Assembly: GCA_001295775.1 (NCBI GenBank)
Contig: LJIA01000009.1
Location: 42,216-106,215, forward strand
Direction: 5' to 3'
Source: a beta proteobacterium AAP99
GTDB taxonomy: Bacteria; Pseudomonadota; Gammaproteobacteria; Burkholderiales; Burkholderiaceae_C
Length of the DNA stretch: 64,000 nucleotides
The position numbers and the translations under genes were made by a program. Every line of letters begins with the position of its first letter. The stretch's first letter is position 1. Positions 54,060 to 61,269 of the stretch are shown here, piece after piece. The notes under the pieces are model-generated. The model saw only the letters and a list, made by a program, of their open reading frames with translations, was not told where the DNA came from and did not search any database.

Positions 54060-54569
54060 ATGCCAACTATCGACCCATTACTCTGGCTGCGGCAACGCGT
54101 CGGCGCAGAAACACTACCTGGCAGCGCATTTGAAGCCGCCATGAAGTTTGCATTGCTATGGATGTACTTTGAAGGCCAAGCGTGCGGCACAGAGGCGAAT
54201 CCAAAGCGTCTACGGGAATTCTGCAAGGATCTGTACTCACGCAAACTGGACCACCTTCGCGGTCGACTTGACGAACCACTGCAGTACTTCAAGACACGAT
54301 ACGGGGAAATTGAAAGTGATCCGCAAAGCTTTATCCGGCGACTCGGTGATCCAAAGCGAATAAAGGCCGAGGATCAATCAACCATCATCAAAGCACTAAC
54401 AAACGAAACAATCGATGAAGTAGACAAGGCAATAGGTTTGATACTTATTTGCTTCCGAATTCGGAACAACCTCTTTCATGGAACCAAAGAAATTCCGACG
54501 CTTCAGCAACAAGAGGAACTTTTTTCCACAGTGGGATTAATCCTGACTATTTTGCTTGATGCACGGTGA
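54060..54569 (+). CDS. Cassette gene: HEPN-like protein
   Basis: A 169-residue soluble protein, lower in GC than the core genes. Near the C-terminus RIRNNLFHGTKEIP contains R-N-N-L-F-H, the R-x4-H-type motif of HEPN domains, preceded by predicted helices (DEVDKAIGLILICFRIR) and followed by a long helix (TVGLILTILLDAR), as in HEPN folds. HEPN proteins are often RNases in toxin-antitoxin or antiphage systems. No partner antitoxin is evident next to it. The assignment rests on this motif and helical context only. It follows the leader repeat and precedes an attC site. Confidence 0.75.
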   Translation: MPTIDPLLWLRQRVGAETLPGSAFEAAMKFALLWMYFEGQACGTEANPKRLREFCKDLYSRKLDHLRGRLDEPLQYFKTRYGEIESDPQSFIRRLGDPKRIKAEDQSTIIKALTNETIDEVDKAIGLILICFRIRNNLFHGTKEIPTLQQQEELFSTVGLILTILLDAR

Positions 54570-54630
54570 CACATTTTCCTTGCTACGTAGTTAAGCTGAG
54601 ACATAGCAAAGTCTTCAGCGCCATCCACCA

Positions 54631-54697
54631 GCCTAACCATAAGTTCGAGTGGGACCACAATGCTTCGCATCGTGGCCCCTCAACTTTGGCGTTAGAC
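54631..54697 (+). other. Integron attC site 1
   Basis: Runs from GCCTAAC (left end, R'') to GCGTTAGAC (right end, R'). Internally GGACCACAATG and CATCGTGGCCC pair around CTTCG, with an AAGTT...AACTT flank. The overall layout matches the 60-bp family of cassette recombination sites (compare the aadA type from memory). The next gene starts 9 bp after the right end. Confidence 0.9.
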
Positions 54698-54705
54698 ATC
54701 ATACT

Positions 54706-55062
54706 ATGTCATCCGCATTCGACTTATCGACAATCCTGAACGCACTTCACTCTCCGAATGAGAGAGTAAGGGATCTGGCGGTCGAGTCGCTTGGCGATGT
54801 ACTTGAAGCGGATAGATCTGGTGATGATCGAAAACTTCAATCTATTGTCAATGCGCTCGCTTGCGCTTTTGAAACTGAAACAAGTCACGTAGTCATGGAA
54901 AGCATCCTAAATGCTTTGTCGCATGCGAAAACGTATCAGGCGACGATCAGCATCCCGGTTGATTTAATTGGAAAGCGGTGGGACGAGCTATCCCAATCGT
55001 CAATGGAGCATGCTGCGTACCTCCTTGAAGAGGCATCACCGGATAGTGAAAAAAATGTCTAA
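54706..55062 (+). CDS. Cassette gene: small HEAT-like protein
   Basis: A 118-residue soluble protein from ATG 54706, nine bases after the attC right end. Helical pairs such as ILNALHSPNERVRDLAVESL and LNALSHAKTYQATISIP resemble HEAT/ARM-like repeats (the NERVRDLAVESLG block is typical of that fold). It is acidic, with no signal peptide. The function is unknown; such folds bind proteins. Its stop codon lies inside the left end of a degenerate attC. Confidence 0.72.
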   Translation: MSSAFDLSTILNALHSPNERVRDLAVESLGDVLEADRSGDDRKLQSIVNALACAFETETSHVVMESILNALSHAKTYQATISIPVDLIGKRWDELSQSSMEHAAYLLEEASPDSEKNV

Positions 55063-55150
55063 TCCTACAGTTCGGTGGATCGCCACGAGCTTCGCGTCTG
55101 GCTCCCTCCGCGCTTCGCGCTTCGGCGTCTACTTGCATCCAAGGTAGAGC
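55060..55150 (+). other. Degenerate attC site
   Basis: Begins GTCTAAT (R''-like, overlapping the stop of the preceding gene) and has GCCACGAGCTTCGCGTCTGGC, a short stem around CTTCG. No clean GTTRRRY right end is present before the next gene, so it is probably inactive. Confidence 0.5.
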
Positions 55151-55154
55151 TCAC

Positions 55155-55475
55155 ATGGACCTGAATCAGTTTGAATTCTTTAAGGACCGCTATTCCCGCA
55201 TGAGTGACGAGGAACTGGCGAACCTGCTCATCGGCCGACACGAGCGCTTGTCCGAAGAGGCAAATGCGGCCCTTACAGCTGTGCTGGAGAAGAAAGACCC
55301 AACGGCTTTCATGCGCGAGGTGGATGAGAAGGTCGCGGACCTGAATGCACAGGCGCGGGCGGCGGCGGCAGAGCTCCAGATGTATGAGGATCACAAGCAG
55401 CGTTCGCGACGGGCGCTGCGCGTAGTCTTCGCTGCAGCGGTCATCATTTGTGCGGTTGCGGCACTGCTGAGATAA
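55155..55475 (+). CDS. Cassette-region gene: small single-pass membrane protein
   Basis: A 106-residue protein. Residues 1-80 are charged and helical (RYSRMSDEELANLLIGRHE, then a probable coiled coil ending AAAAELQMYEDHKQR), and residues 88-105 form one hydrophobic helix (VVFAAAVIICAVAALLR), making a C-tail-anchored topology likely. No family is recognised. It is the last gene of the first cluster; the DNA after it carries a diverged REP-like fragment and no attC right end, so it may be a fixed cassette or a resident gene. Confidence 0.65.
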   Translation: MDLNQFEFFKDRYSRMSDEELANLLIGRHERLSEEANAALTAVLEKKDPTAFMREVDEKVADLNAQARAAAAELQMYEDHKQRSRRALRVVFAAAVIICAVAALLR

Positions 55476-55494
55476 GCAGCGCTCGGTGGCAAGG

Positions 55495-55590
55495 CTTGCC
55501 TTTCTGCTTGTCTCTAGGTGGCTGAAAATGCTCTATTTTCCAGAACCGAAACATAACTTCCCGCTTGTCTAATGCGCTTCTTCAGCGAAG
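55495..55590. repeat. Diverged REP-like fragments
   Basis: TTTCTGCTTGTCTCTAGGTG and later CTTCCCGCTTGTCTAATGCG each match the complement of the family tail ACAAGCGGAAAG, with a decayed centre. They sit at the boundary between the first cassette cluster and the hydrolase gene. Confidence 0.4.
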
Positions 55591-55734
55591 ATCGTGATTC
55601 GCACAATACGTCCGAATTCAATCCATTCTGCAGCGGCTAGCCGGCAAGCTCCACCCCCATTCGCCCGCTGACCCCGCTCCCACCCCCACCCCAGGCACGT
55701 AACTATCCTCCAGCACCCACCCCAAGGACCCCCC

Positions 55735-56667
55735 ATGCCCACCCTGAGCAAGAAAGCGAAGTGGATCTGGAGCGCAGCCCTCGCGCTTGTGCTGGTGGGC
55801 GGCTATCTGGCCTGGCCCTATGCGCGGTCTGCGTATGTCATGTATGTGTATGGGCCGCCGGGGCTCAAGCGCACGCCGGTGTCTGCGCCCACAGAGACGC
55901 TCCGCTACGGCAGCGAGCCCAAGCAGACGGCGGACCTGCGCATGCCGGCCGGGCCGGGGCCGTTTCCGGTGGCGGTGCTGATCCATGGTGGTTGCTGGAG
56001 CGCTGAGTTTGGCGCCAGCACAGACCTGGCGCCGCTGGCCGATGCACTCACCCAGCGCGGCATTGCCACGCTCAACATCCGCTACCGCGTGGTGGGCGAC
56101 GCCGGCGGTGGCTGGCCGGGCACGTTGCGCGACGTGGGCGCCGCGGTGGACGCCGTGCGTGGCCTGGCCAAGCGCTACCCCATCGACCCCAACCGCCTGC
56201 TGGTGGCCGGCCACTCCGCCGGCGCGCACCTTGCGCTGTGGAGCGCCATGCGCGGCAAGCTGGCTGCAGGCAGCGAGATTGCCGTGGCCAACCCGCTGTT
56301 GCCCAAGGCCGTGGTCGCCATCGACGGGCCGGGCGCCTTGGCCGAGTTCATCGGCGTGGATGCCGAGGAGTGCGGCAAGCCCGTGATCGTGCCCTTCATG
56401 GGCGGCACCCCGCAGCAGGTGCCCGCGCGCTACCGCGACGCCACCCCCCAGGATCACCTGCCACTGGGCGTGAAGCAGTACTTCGTGCAAGGCGCGTTCT
56501 GGGACCTGATGCAGCCTTACATGGACCGCGCCAAGGCCGCCGGCGACCCCATCCAATCCATCCGCCCGGAGCGCGGCGGCCACTTCCGCATCCTGCACCC
56601 CAAGGAACCCCAGGGCCAGGCCACACTCGCCCTCATCGTTGAGGCGGCGCAGGGGCTGGGGAAGTAG
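55735..56667 (+). CDS. Membrane-anchored alpha/beta-hydrolase (BD-FAE/esterase-lipase type)
   Basis: A 310-residue hydrolase. A single N-terminal helix (about 11-27; WIWSAALALVLVGGYLAW) anchors or exports it. The oxyanion motif VLIHGGCWSAEFG, the nucleophile in LLVAGHSAGAHLALW and the His of RPERGGHFRIL give a complete set for this esterase branch. It is GC-rich like the chromosomal genes, unlike the cassette genes on both sides, and lies between the two ~200-bp leader repeats. It could be a resident gene between two arrays or be captured by duplication. Confidence 0.85.
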   Translation: MPTLSKKAKWIWSAALALVLVGGYLAWPYARSAYVMYVYGPPGLKRTPVSAPTETLRYGSEPKQTADLRMPAGPGPFPVAVLIHGGCWSAEFGASTDLAPLADALTQRGIATLNIRYRVVGDAGGGWPGTLRDVGAAVDAVRGLAKRYPIDPNRLLVAGHSAGAHLALWSAMRGKLAAGSEIAVANPLLPKAVVAIDGPGALAEFIGVDAEECGKPVIVPFMGGTPQQVPARYRDATPQDHLPLGVKQYFVQGAFWDLMQPYMDRAKAAGDPIQSIRPERGGHFRILHPKEPQGQATLALIVEAAQGLGK

Positions 56668-56701
56668 GGCGGCCGATGGGCTGGCGCCTGCGCGGGGAGC
56701 A

Positions 56702-56900
56702 GTGCCGCAGTGCTCGCACACCAGCAAGCGGCCAGATAGACTTTGGCGGCCTGCCGGGTTTGTGGATTTGTTGAGTACTGCCCGGGAGAACAGTGATCTG
56801 GCGCGAACCCGTGCCAGTGCTGGATCTGCAGATTGCGACGGGCTTGGGTTGGACCGCGAGCGCCGGGTTATGTCGTAGGTTTTCGGTCTATATCGAGTTA
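56702..56900 (+). repeat. Cassette-leader direct repeat, copy 2
   Basis: The second copy of the ~200-bp repeat at 53832-54034. The right end reads GAGTTAAAGC in place of TAGTTAGGC, so the core triplet here departs from GTTRRRY. It lies 9 bp before the next small gene. Confidence 0.75.
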
Positions 56901-56909
56901 AAGCACACC

Positions 56910-57365
56910 ATGTCCGACTCGCTTTCGCATACGTTGCTCACACGCGTTGGCTCTGCACAGCCCGACAACGTACTTGTTCAGGGTCGCGTCTCTGCGGACT
57001 TCATGGTGAATGGTGAGTCTCTGCTCCGCGCACTAGTCCAAGCTAATGGCGGTCACTCAGACTTCATGGGGTGCTTCGTGGCCGGCCTTCCTGACTTTAA
57101 TCAGCGCTCGGCGAACGAACTCTTGATGAAATCAACGCCGGACGCCGATGGGACTGGCGCGCTCTTGTACATATGCCCCGAGTGCGGCGACATTGCATGT
57201 GGCGCTTACTCCGTTCGTGTTCGGCGCGAGGCCACTGCCTATGTCTGGTCTGACTTTGCTTACGTGAAGGGATATGAAGCCTCTCGACCAATCCATGATG
57301 TCGGGCCATTCACGTTTTCCGCTGTCCAGTATGAGCATGCCATCGCCTCCGCAAGCGCGCTTTAA
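56910..57365 (+). CDS. Cassette gene: unknown protein with CPECGD motif
   Basis: A 151-residue protein from ATG 56910, just after the second leader repeat. The centre ALLYICPECGDIACGAYSVR has three Cys that could bind metal, followed by VWSDFAYVKGYEASR and a C-terminal GPFTFSAVQYEHAI. I recognise no family, but the pattern is like proteins often found in integron cassettes. Its stop TAA lies inside CTTTAAC, a left-end-like heptamer. Confidence 0.7.
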   Translation: MSDSLSHTLLTRVGSAQPDNVLVQGRVSADFMVNGESLLRALVQANGGHSDFMGCFVAGLPDFNQRSANELLMKSTPDADGTGALLYICPECGDIACGAYSVRVRREATAYVWSDFAYVKGYEASRPIHDVGPFTFSAVQYEHAIASASAL

Positions 57366-57554
57366 CCATTCGCTGCAACGGGCGGCTGGGTCGCACGCTG
57401 AGGGCATTCGGGGTCAGGTCTTGCCCTTTACCTCTTTCAGTGCGGCTCGCCGGTGCAAGTTGCCGGCCGCACCTTGCGGCCGACTTCAACCTATTCCGTA
57501 ATAGGCAAGAGGCAAGACCTGACCCCCTTTCCCCCTTCTTCTATCTAGTTAGGC
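57360..57554 (+). other. attC site interrupted by a nested inverted-repeat element
   Basis: The left end CTTTAAC (57360-57366) and the right end GTTAGGC (57548-57554) are separated by ~180 bp rather than the usual 50-110. Inside lies a perfect 16-bp inverted repeat, GGGGTCAGGTCTTGCC (57410-57425) and its complement (57511-57526), around a second inverted repeat, GTGCGGC/GCCGCAC. The GGGGTCAGGTCTTGCC type of end resembles sequences linked to REP/RAYT elements, from memory. Confidence 0.65.
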
Positions 57555-57564
57555 AGTCCTTCGA

Positions 57565-58008
57565 ATGGGGATTTCGTTTGGGCAGCAAGGCACTCCCAGC
57601 ATGGATTTCCATCAAGCTCTCCAATCTCAGCTCATCCGTCTAAGCCTCGATGACTCTTCCCTCATCGAAATGCTCCCGGAACTTCACGGCGGTCAGTACG
57701 GCCCTACGCCAAGTGCTTGGCGCGAAGCGGTCATGGCTTGTGTGCGTACGCTATTGAGGCGTGGCCTCATTAAGGTCCTCACCCGCAAATCAATGTCAGA
57801 TGAAGATGTAGAGCAGTTGCTCCGGGCCTGCGAGGAGGACGCTGATGAAGATCGCGAAATGCTGTGGCACTCAACCTACTTCGTAGCGACAGAGAAGCTG
57901 TGTGAATTGCTTCGCTGTCACGGCCTTGACGACTGGACTGCGCTTGACGGCGCTGTAGTCCCTGCCGTGGTTGAAGCCGCTTCCGGTGAAGGTGCAGCCA
58001 ATGCCTAG
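57565..58008 (+). CDS. Cassette gene: unknown acidic protein
   Basis: A 147-residue protein. The start ATG 57565 is 10 bp after the attC right end; an internal ATG at 57601 (MDFHQAL) is an alternative. It is acidic and helical (SDEDVEQLLRACEEDADEDRE; LHGGQYGPTPSAWREAVMA), with no signal peptide or known motif. The stop codon TAG lies inside the next attC left end (GCCTAGC). The family is not recognised. Confidence 0.7.
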   Translation: MGISFGQQGTPSMDFHQALQSQLIRLSLDDSSLIEMLPELHGGQYGPTPSAWREAVMACVRTLLRRGLIKVLTRKSMSDEDVEQLLRACEEDADEDREMLWHSTYFVATEKLCELLRCHGLDDWTALDGAVVPAVVEAASGEGAANA

Positions 58009-58115
58009 CTTGGTTTTCGAGGCGACGCCATGCGCCGCAGGGCCGCGATGCGCCCTACTCACGATGCGCCTCTTGGCCCTGCGTCGCACAGCGCGGCTCA
58101 ACTAAGGCGTTATGC
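58003..58115 (+). other. Integron attC site 3
   Basis: From GCCTAGC (left end, containing the stop of the upstream gene) to GCGTTATGC (right end). Between them GACGCCATGCGCCGCAGGGCC and GGCCCTGCGTCGCACAGCG form a long imperfect palindrome (blocks only; 113 bp in all). Confidence 0.85.
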
Positions 58116-58118
58116 CCC

Positions 58119-58565
58119 ATGACCAAGCCACGGAGCATCATCGCAACGTTCTGGAACGAGTCTGGCGGTCACTGCGATTGCTGCGGCCGTACGTCCAAGA
58201 CGATTTGGGGGGATCTTTCAGATTCCAACGGAACTCATGCTGTCTACTTCGTGCAGTGGACAGTTAGGGCTCCGGAGCATTCACCGAATATCGATCTTGT
58301 TATGGGCCGTTGGGGCGAAGGCGCAGAACCTTCTGATCGTGTTCTCGTTTCTTTGCTCTTTCAGCCGAGCAAGGAAGGCGGCTCCTTCATGGTTATCAGT
58401 GGTCAGGGGCGTCCAGCGGACAGTCGAAGTGTTTGCGGTCGTGCGCGGTCGCGCGAGGAGGTCGTTGGTACGCCGCTAGCTGCCGATGTCTTTGCGCTTG
58501 TCGATGCGCTGTGGCTGTCGGAACCACGCATTGGAGAAGTCCGCGAACTCAATAATCTGGCATAA
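58119..58565 (+). CDS. Cassette gene: unknown cysteine-containing protein
   Basis: A 148-residue protein starting 4 bp after the attC right end. CDCCGRTSKTIWGDLSD near residue 19 is a candidate zinc site, followed by HAVYFVQWTVRAPEHSPNID and a C-terminal region LWLSEPRIGEV. I recall similar sequences in integron-borne and other mobile contexts without an assigned role. Its stop TAA lies inside the left end of the next attC (GCATAAC). Confidence 0.75.
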   Translation: MTKPRSIIATFWNESGGHCDCCGRTSKTIWGDLSDSNGTHAVYFVQWTVRAPEHSPNIDLVMGRWGEGAEPSDRVLVSLLFQPSKEGGSFMVISGQGRPADSRSVCGRARSREEVVGTPLAADVFALVDALWLSEPRIGEVRELNNLA

Positions 58566-58628
58566 CCCCTCCATCGAGCGGACGGCTGTCGGCAAGCCGC
58601 CAGCCGCCGCTCATGTCGAACGTTATAT
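58560..58628 (+). other. Integron attC site 4
   Basis: From GCATAAC to AACGTTATAT, 69 bp. GAGCGGACGGCTG and CAGCCGCCGCTC pair around a short loop (GTCGGCAAGCCGC). Left and right ends match the 60-bp type closely. Confidence 0.9.
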
Positions 58629-58682
58629 GACAGGAGGCATTCGTCCTCTGGTAAGGGTCGCAGGATCAATGCAGGTGCTCTG

Positions 58683-59459
58683 ATGGAAATACCTCGATTC
58701 AATACTCCCGGTCAGTATCACGATGCGTGGGCGGAGGTGATACTTTGCGCGCCGGACCGGTTCATGTCCTTTGATGACCGCCCCGTCAACCAAAGGGCCG
58801 AACTCGACCGTGCGTTTAGAGCCCTGCGCGAGGGCTTTCATTACGCCGAGAGGCGGGTGAAAAACGAGCGACTGCGTCGCATCTGCCGAGAGATGATCGA
58901 AATGTCGTATGAGGCATATGTCGCCGGCGACGCGAAGCTCGGAACCCATATATTCCAAGAATGTGAGGGGCTCATCTGGCCGAGTCGTCAATTGCGAATC
59001 AAGCATGCGGTGGAGGCAGAGCGACGGGCGTTCGGGGACGTGAGGCACTTCGCAAATGTGAAGATCTCACCGTATCCATACGAAGGTGGAGAAGGTGATC
59101 TGGGGCCAATTCAGAAGGAGCTACTCGAGTACGCTCGCACGGTGTGTGAGTCAAGGTTATCCGAGGTCGAAGGGTTTATGCTGGTTTGGGTGATGAAGGT
59201 AGACCGCACTATTGTCGACGTCCGTTTGCGTTCGCAGAAAAAGGCGAGAGAATTCATTCGTGAGGGCGCGAGTTCGGGGCAGTTCATTGGCGCGGCGTCT
59301 GCGCAACTCTTGCCGGGCGGTGGCTTGCTCGTATATGACCTTGAAGAGCCAGGGAAGCCATTCATATCTGCTAGGTACCTGCGACGAGGCGATTTGTTCG
59401 AAGCACCTAGATTCCACCTAGAGGACCCAGTGACGTTTCCGAATGGGGGCGTGGACTAG
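58683..59459 (+). CDS. Cassette gene: unknown 258-residue protein
   Basis: A soluble 258-residue protein beginning 55 bp after the attC right end. The first half is helical and charged (RAELDRAFRALREGFHYAER, then RRICREMIEMSYEAYVAG), the second half has strand-like sequence (VWVMKVDRTIVDVRLRSQKK; SAQLLPGGGLLVYDL). No family or catalytic motif is recognised. Its stop TAG lies in GACTAGC, which resembles an attC left end, suggesting that it was acquired as a cassette. It is the longest cassette gene here. Confidence 0.75.
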   Translation: MEIPRFNTPGQYHDAWAEVILCAPDRFMSFDDRPVNQRAELDRAFRALREGFHYAERRVKNERLRRICREMIEMSYEAYVAGDAKLGTHIFQECEGLIWPSRQLRIKHAVEAERRAFGDVRHFANVKISPYPYEGGEGDLGPIQKELLEYARTVCESRLSEVEGFMLVWVMKVDRTIVDVRLRSQKKAREFIREGASSGQFIGAASAQLLPGGGLLVYDLEEPGKPFISARYLRRGDLFEAPRFHLEDPVTFPNGGVD

Positions 59460-59724
59460 CGCGTCGAACACGTATCCCGAACGATGCGCAAGCCGCCATA
59501 TATAAGACTTGGTTCAACACGGACGCCCAGCGGTGGACACTCGCTTCGCCACGGTCCTCTCGGCCAGCCGTCGGTAAAAGCGTTCGCTTAATTTCGGCCT
59601 GCTTCGCTGAGCAGGTCAAACAGCCTGAAGTTGGCGTCAAACAAGCGAAAAGCCGCTCTGCGACGTGTCGAAATAGCTCGTTTTCGGACTGGGCTAGTCT
59701 CCGGCGCCCTGTCCCGCCGCACCC
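59453..59724. other. Right boundary of cassette region: half-attC and REP-like remnant
   Basis: GACTAGC at 59453 looks like an attC left end; no right end follows clearly. GCAAGCCGCCATATATAAGACTT at about 59488 resembles the left part of the ~200-bp leader repeat (first 20 bp given in pieces: GCAAGCCGCC, AAGACTT). CAAACAAGCGAAAAGCC near 59637 is a diverged REP-like tail. No gene is supported here. Confidence 0.45.
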
Positions 59725-60309
59725 TCACCCCACCGAGTAAGGATCCGGCACCCGCAGCCCGGCCAGAATCTGGCGCTCCAGCTGCTCCATCGCTTCGGCT
59801 TGGTCATCCTCGATGTGGTCGTGCCCGTGGGCGTGCAGGGTGCCGTGCACCACCATGTGGGCCAGATGCTGGCGCAGGGTTTTCTTCTGGGCCTTGGCTT
59901 CTGCAATGACCACGGGCAGGCAGATGACGATGTCGCCGCGCAGCATGCCGTCTGGGCCCGTGCCGTATTCGAAGGTGAGCACGTTGGTGGCGTAGTCGCG
60001 GCCGCGGTGGTCGCGGTTCAGGCTGCGGCCTTCGCGGCGGCCGACGAAGCGCAGGGTGAGTTCTGCATCCGTCTGCAGGGCGCGCAGCACCCAGCGGCGC
60101 AGGGTGCTGCGGGCTGGGAGCAGGGTGTCGTCAACGTCTGCGGCCTGCAGGGCCAGGCGCAGATTGAGTGGCTTCTGGGGCTTTTGGGGCGGCCAGGGCG
60201 TTTTGGGCTGCTGGCGCTTCTGGGGCTTGGGTGTAGCCCTGGCCTTTGCCTGGCCCGAGTTGGCGCGCGCAGCGCCGGCGGCCTTACTGCTTGCTCTCGT
60301 GCTCGGCAT
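59725..60309 (-). CDS. ybeY: Endoribonuclease YbeY
   Basis: A protein of about 194 residues with the metal-binding motif HMVVHGTLHAHGHDH near residue 155 (usual form HGxLHxxGxDH), preceded by DYATNVLTFEYG. YbeY processes 16S rRNA and supports ribosome quality control. The start is taken at ATG 60309, which overlaps the phoH stop by 26 bp. The first ~45 residues are a Lys/Pro/Gln-rich tail (ATPKPQKRQQPKTPWPPQKP) absent from most YbeY proteins, so a later start is possible but none is well placed. Confidence 0.93.
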   Translation of the reverse strand: MPSTRASSKAAGAARANSGQAKARATPKPQKRQQPKTPWPPQKPQKPLNLRLALQAADVDDTLLPARSTLRRWVLRALQTDAELTLRFVGRREGRSLNRDHRGRDYATNVLTFEYGTGPDGMLRGDIVICLPVVIAEAKAQKKTLRQHLAHMVVHGTLHAHGHDHIEDDQAEAMEQLERQILAGLRVPDPYSVG

Positions 60310-61246
60310 AGGCGTCCACGATGCGGGCGACCAGGGGGTGGCGCACGACGTCGCTGGAATTGAATTCAGTGAAGGCAATGCCGCGCACGCCCACCAGGAT
60401 GCGCCGCGCGTCGATCAGGCCGCTCTTGCTGCCGCGCGGCAGGTCAATCTGGCTCACGTCGCCCGTGACCACGGCCTTGCTGCCGAAGCCGATGCGGGTG
60501 AGAAACATCTTCATCTGCTCGGGCGTGGTGTTCTGCGCCTCGTCCAGGATGATGAAGGCGTGGTTCAGGGTCCGGCCGCGCATGTAGGCCAGAGGCGCGA
60601 TCTCGATGATCTGCTTGTCGATGGCCTTCTGCGTACGCTCCAGGCCGTAGAGGTCATAGAGCGCGTCGTACAGGGGGCGCAGGTAGGGGTCCACCTTCTG
60701 CGCCAGATCGCCGGGCAGAAAACCCAGGCGTTCGCCGGCCTCCACGGCCGGGCGGGTGAGCACGATGCGTTTGACCGCCTCGCGCTCCAGCGCGTCCACG
60801 GCGCAGGCCACGGCCAGATAGGTCTTGCCGGTGCCGGCGGGGCCGATGCCGAAGCTGATGTCGTGCGCCAAGATCTGCTGCAGATACTGGCGCTGGTTGG
60901 GGGTGCGGCCGGTGAGGCCGGTGCGGCGCACGCGCAGGTGCGGGCCTTCGCTGCCGTCGGCCTCGATGGTCAGCGGCTGGGCGGCGCCCATTTCGATCAG
61001 GGCCAACTGGATTTCTTCCACATCAATGGGCCGGCTGGACACGGCGACAAAGCGCTCAAGCAGCTTGAGCGCCCGCGCCGTGGTGATGCCGGTGCCGCGA
61101 ATGGTGAGCTGCGGCCCACGCCGGGCAATGGCCACGTCCAACCCGGCCTCGATCTGGCGCAGGTTCTCGTCCATGGGCCCGCACAGGTGTGCGAGCTCGG
61201 CGTTCGAGAGACTGCTGGCGTCGAATAGCTGGGTGACCGTGGCCAT
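60284..61246 (-). CDS. phoH: PhoH-like ATPase (YbeZ)
   Basis: A 320-residue cytoplasmic NTPase. Walker A GPAGTGKTYLA and Walker B FIILDEAQNTTPEQM are intact, and the N-terminal RGPQLTIRGTGITTARALKL fits the family. It works with YbeY in RNA metabolism in E. coli. The start is ATG 61246 (MATVTQLFDA); the frame is open further upstream but unlike the family. The last 26 bp overlap ybeY, so they are co-translated. Confidence 0.96.
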   Translation of the reverse strand: MATVTQLFDASSLSNAELAHLCGPMDENLRQIEAGLDVAIARRGPQLTIRGTGITTARALKLLERFVAVSSRPIDVEEIQLALIEMGAAQPLTIEADGSEGPHLRVRRTGLTGRTPNQRQYLQQILAHDISFGIGPAGTGKTYLAVACAVDALEREAVKRIVLTRPAVEAGERLGFLPGDLAQKVDPYLRPLYDALYDLYGLERTQKAIDKQIIEIAPLAYMRGRTLNHAFIILDEAQNTTPEQMKMFLTRIGFGSKAVVTGDVSQIDLPRGSKSGLIDARRILVGVRGIAFTEFNSSDVVRHPLVARIVDAYAEHESKQ

Positions 61247-61269
61247 GCCGTGAGCGTACGCCCTGGCGC

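Noticed and set aside
53626..59724. CRISPR array
   Set aside because: The repeats here are long, few, diverged and separated by genes; no regular short repeat-spacer pattern exists anywhere in the window.
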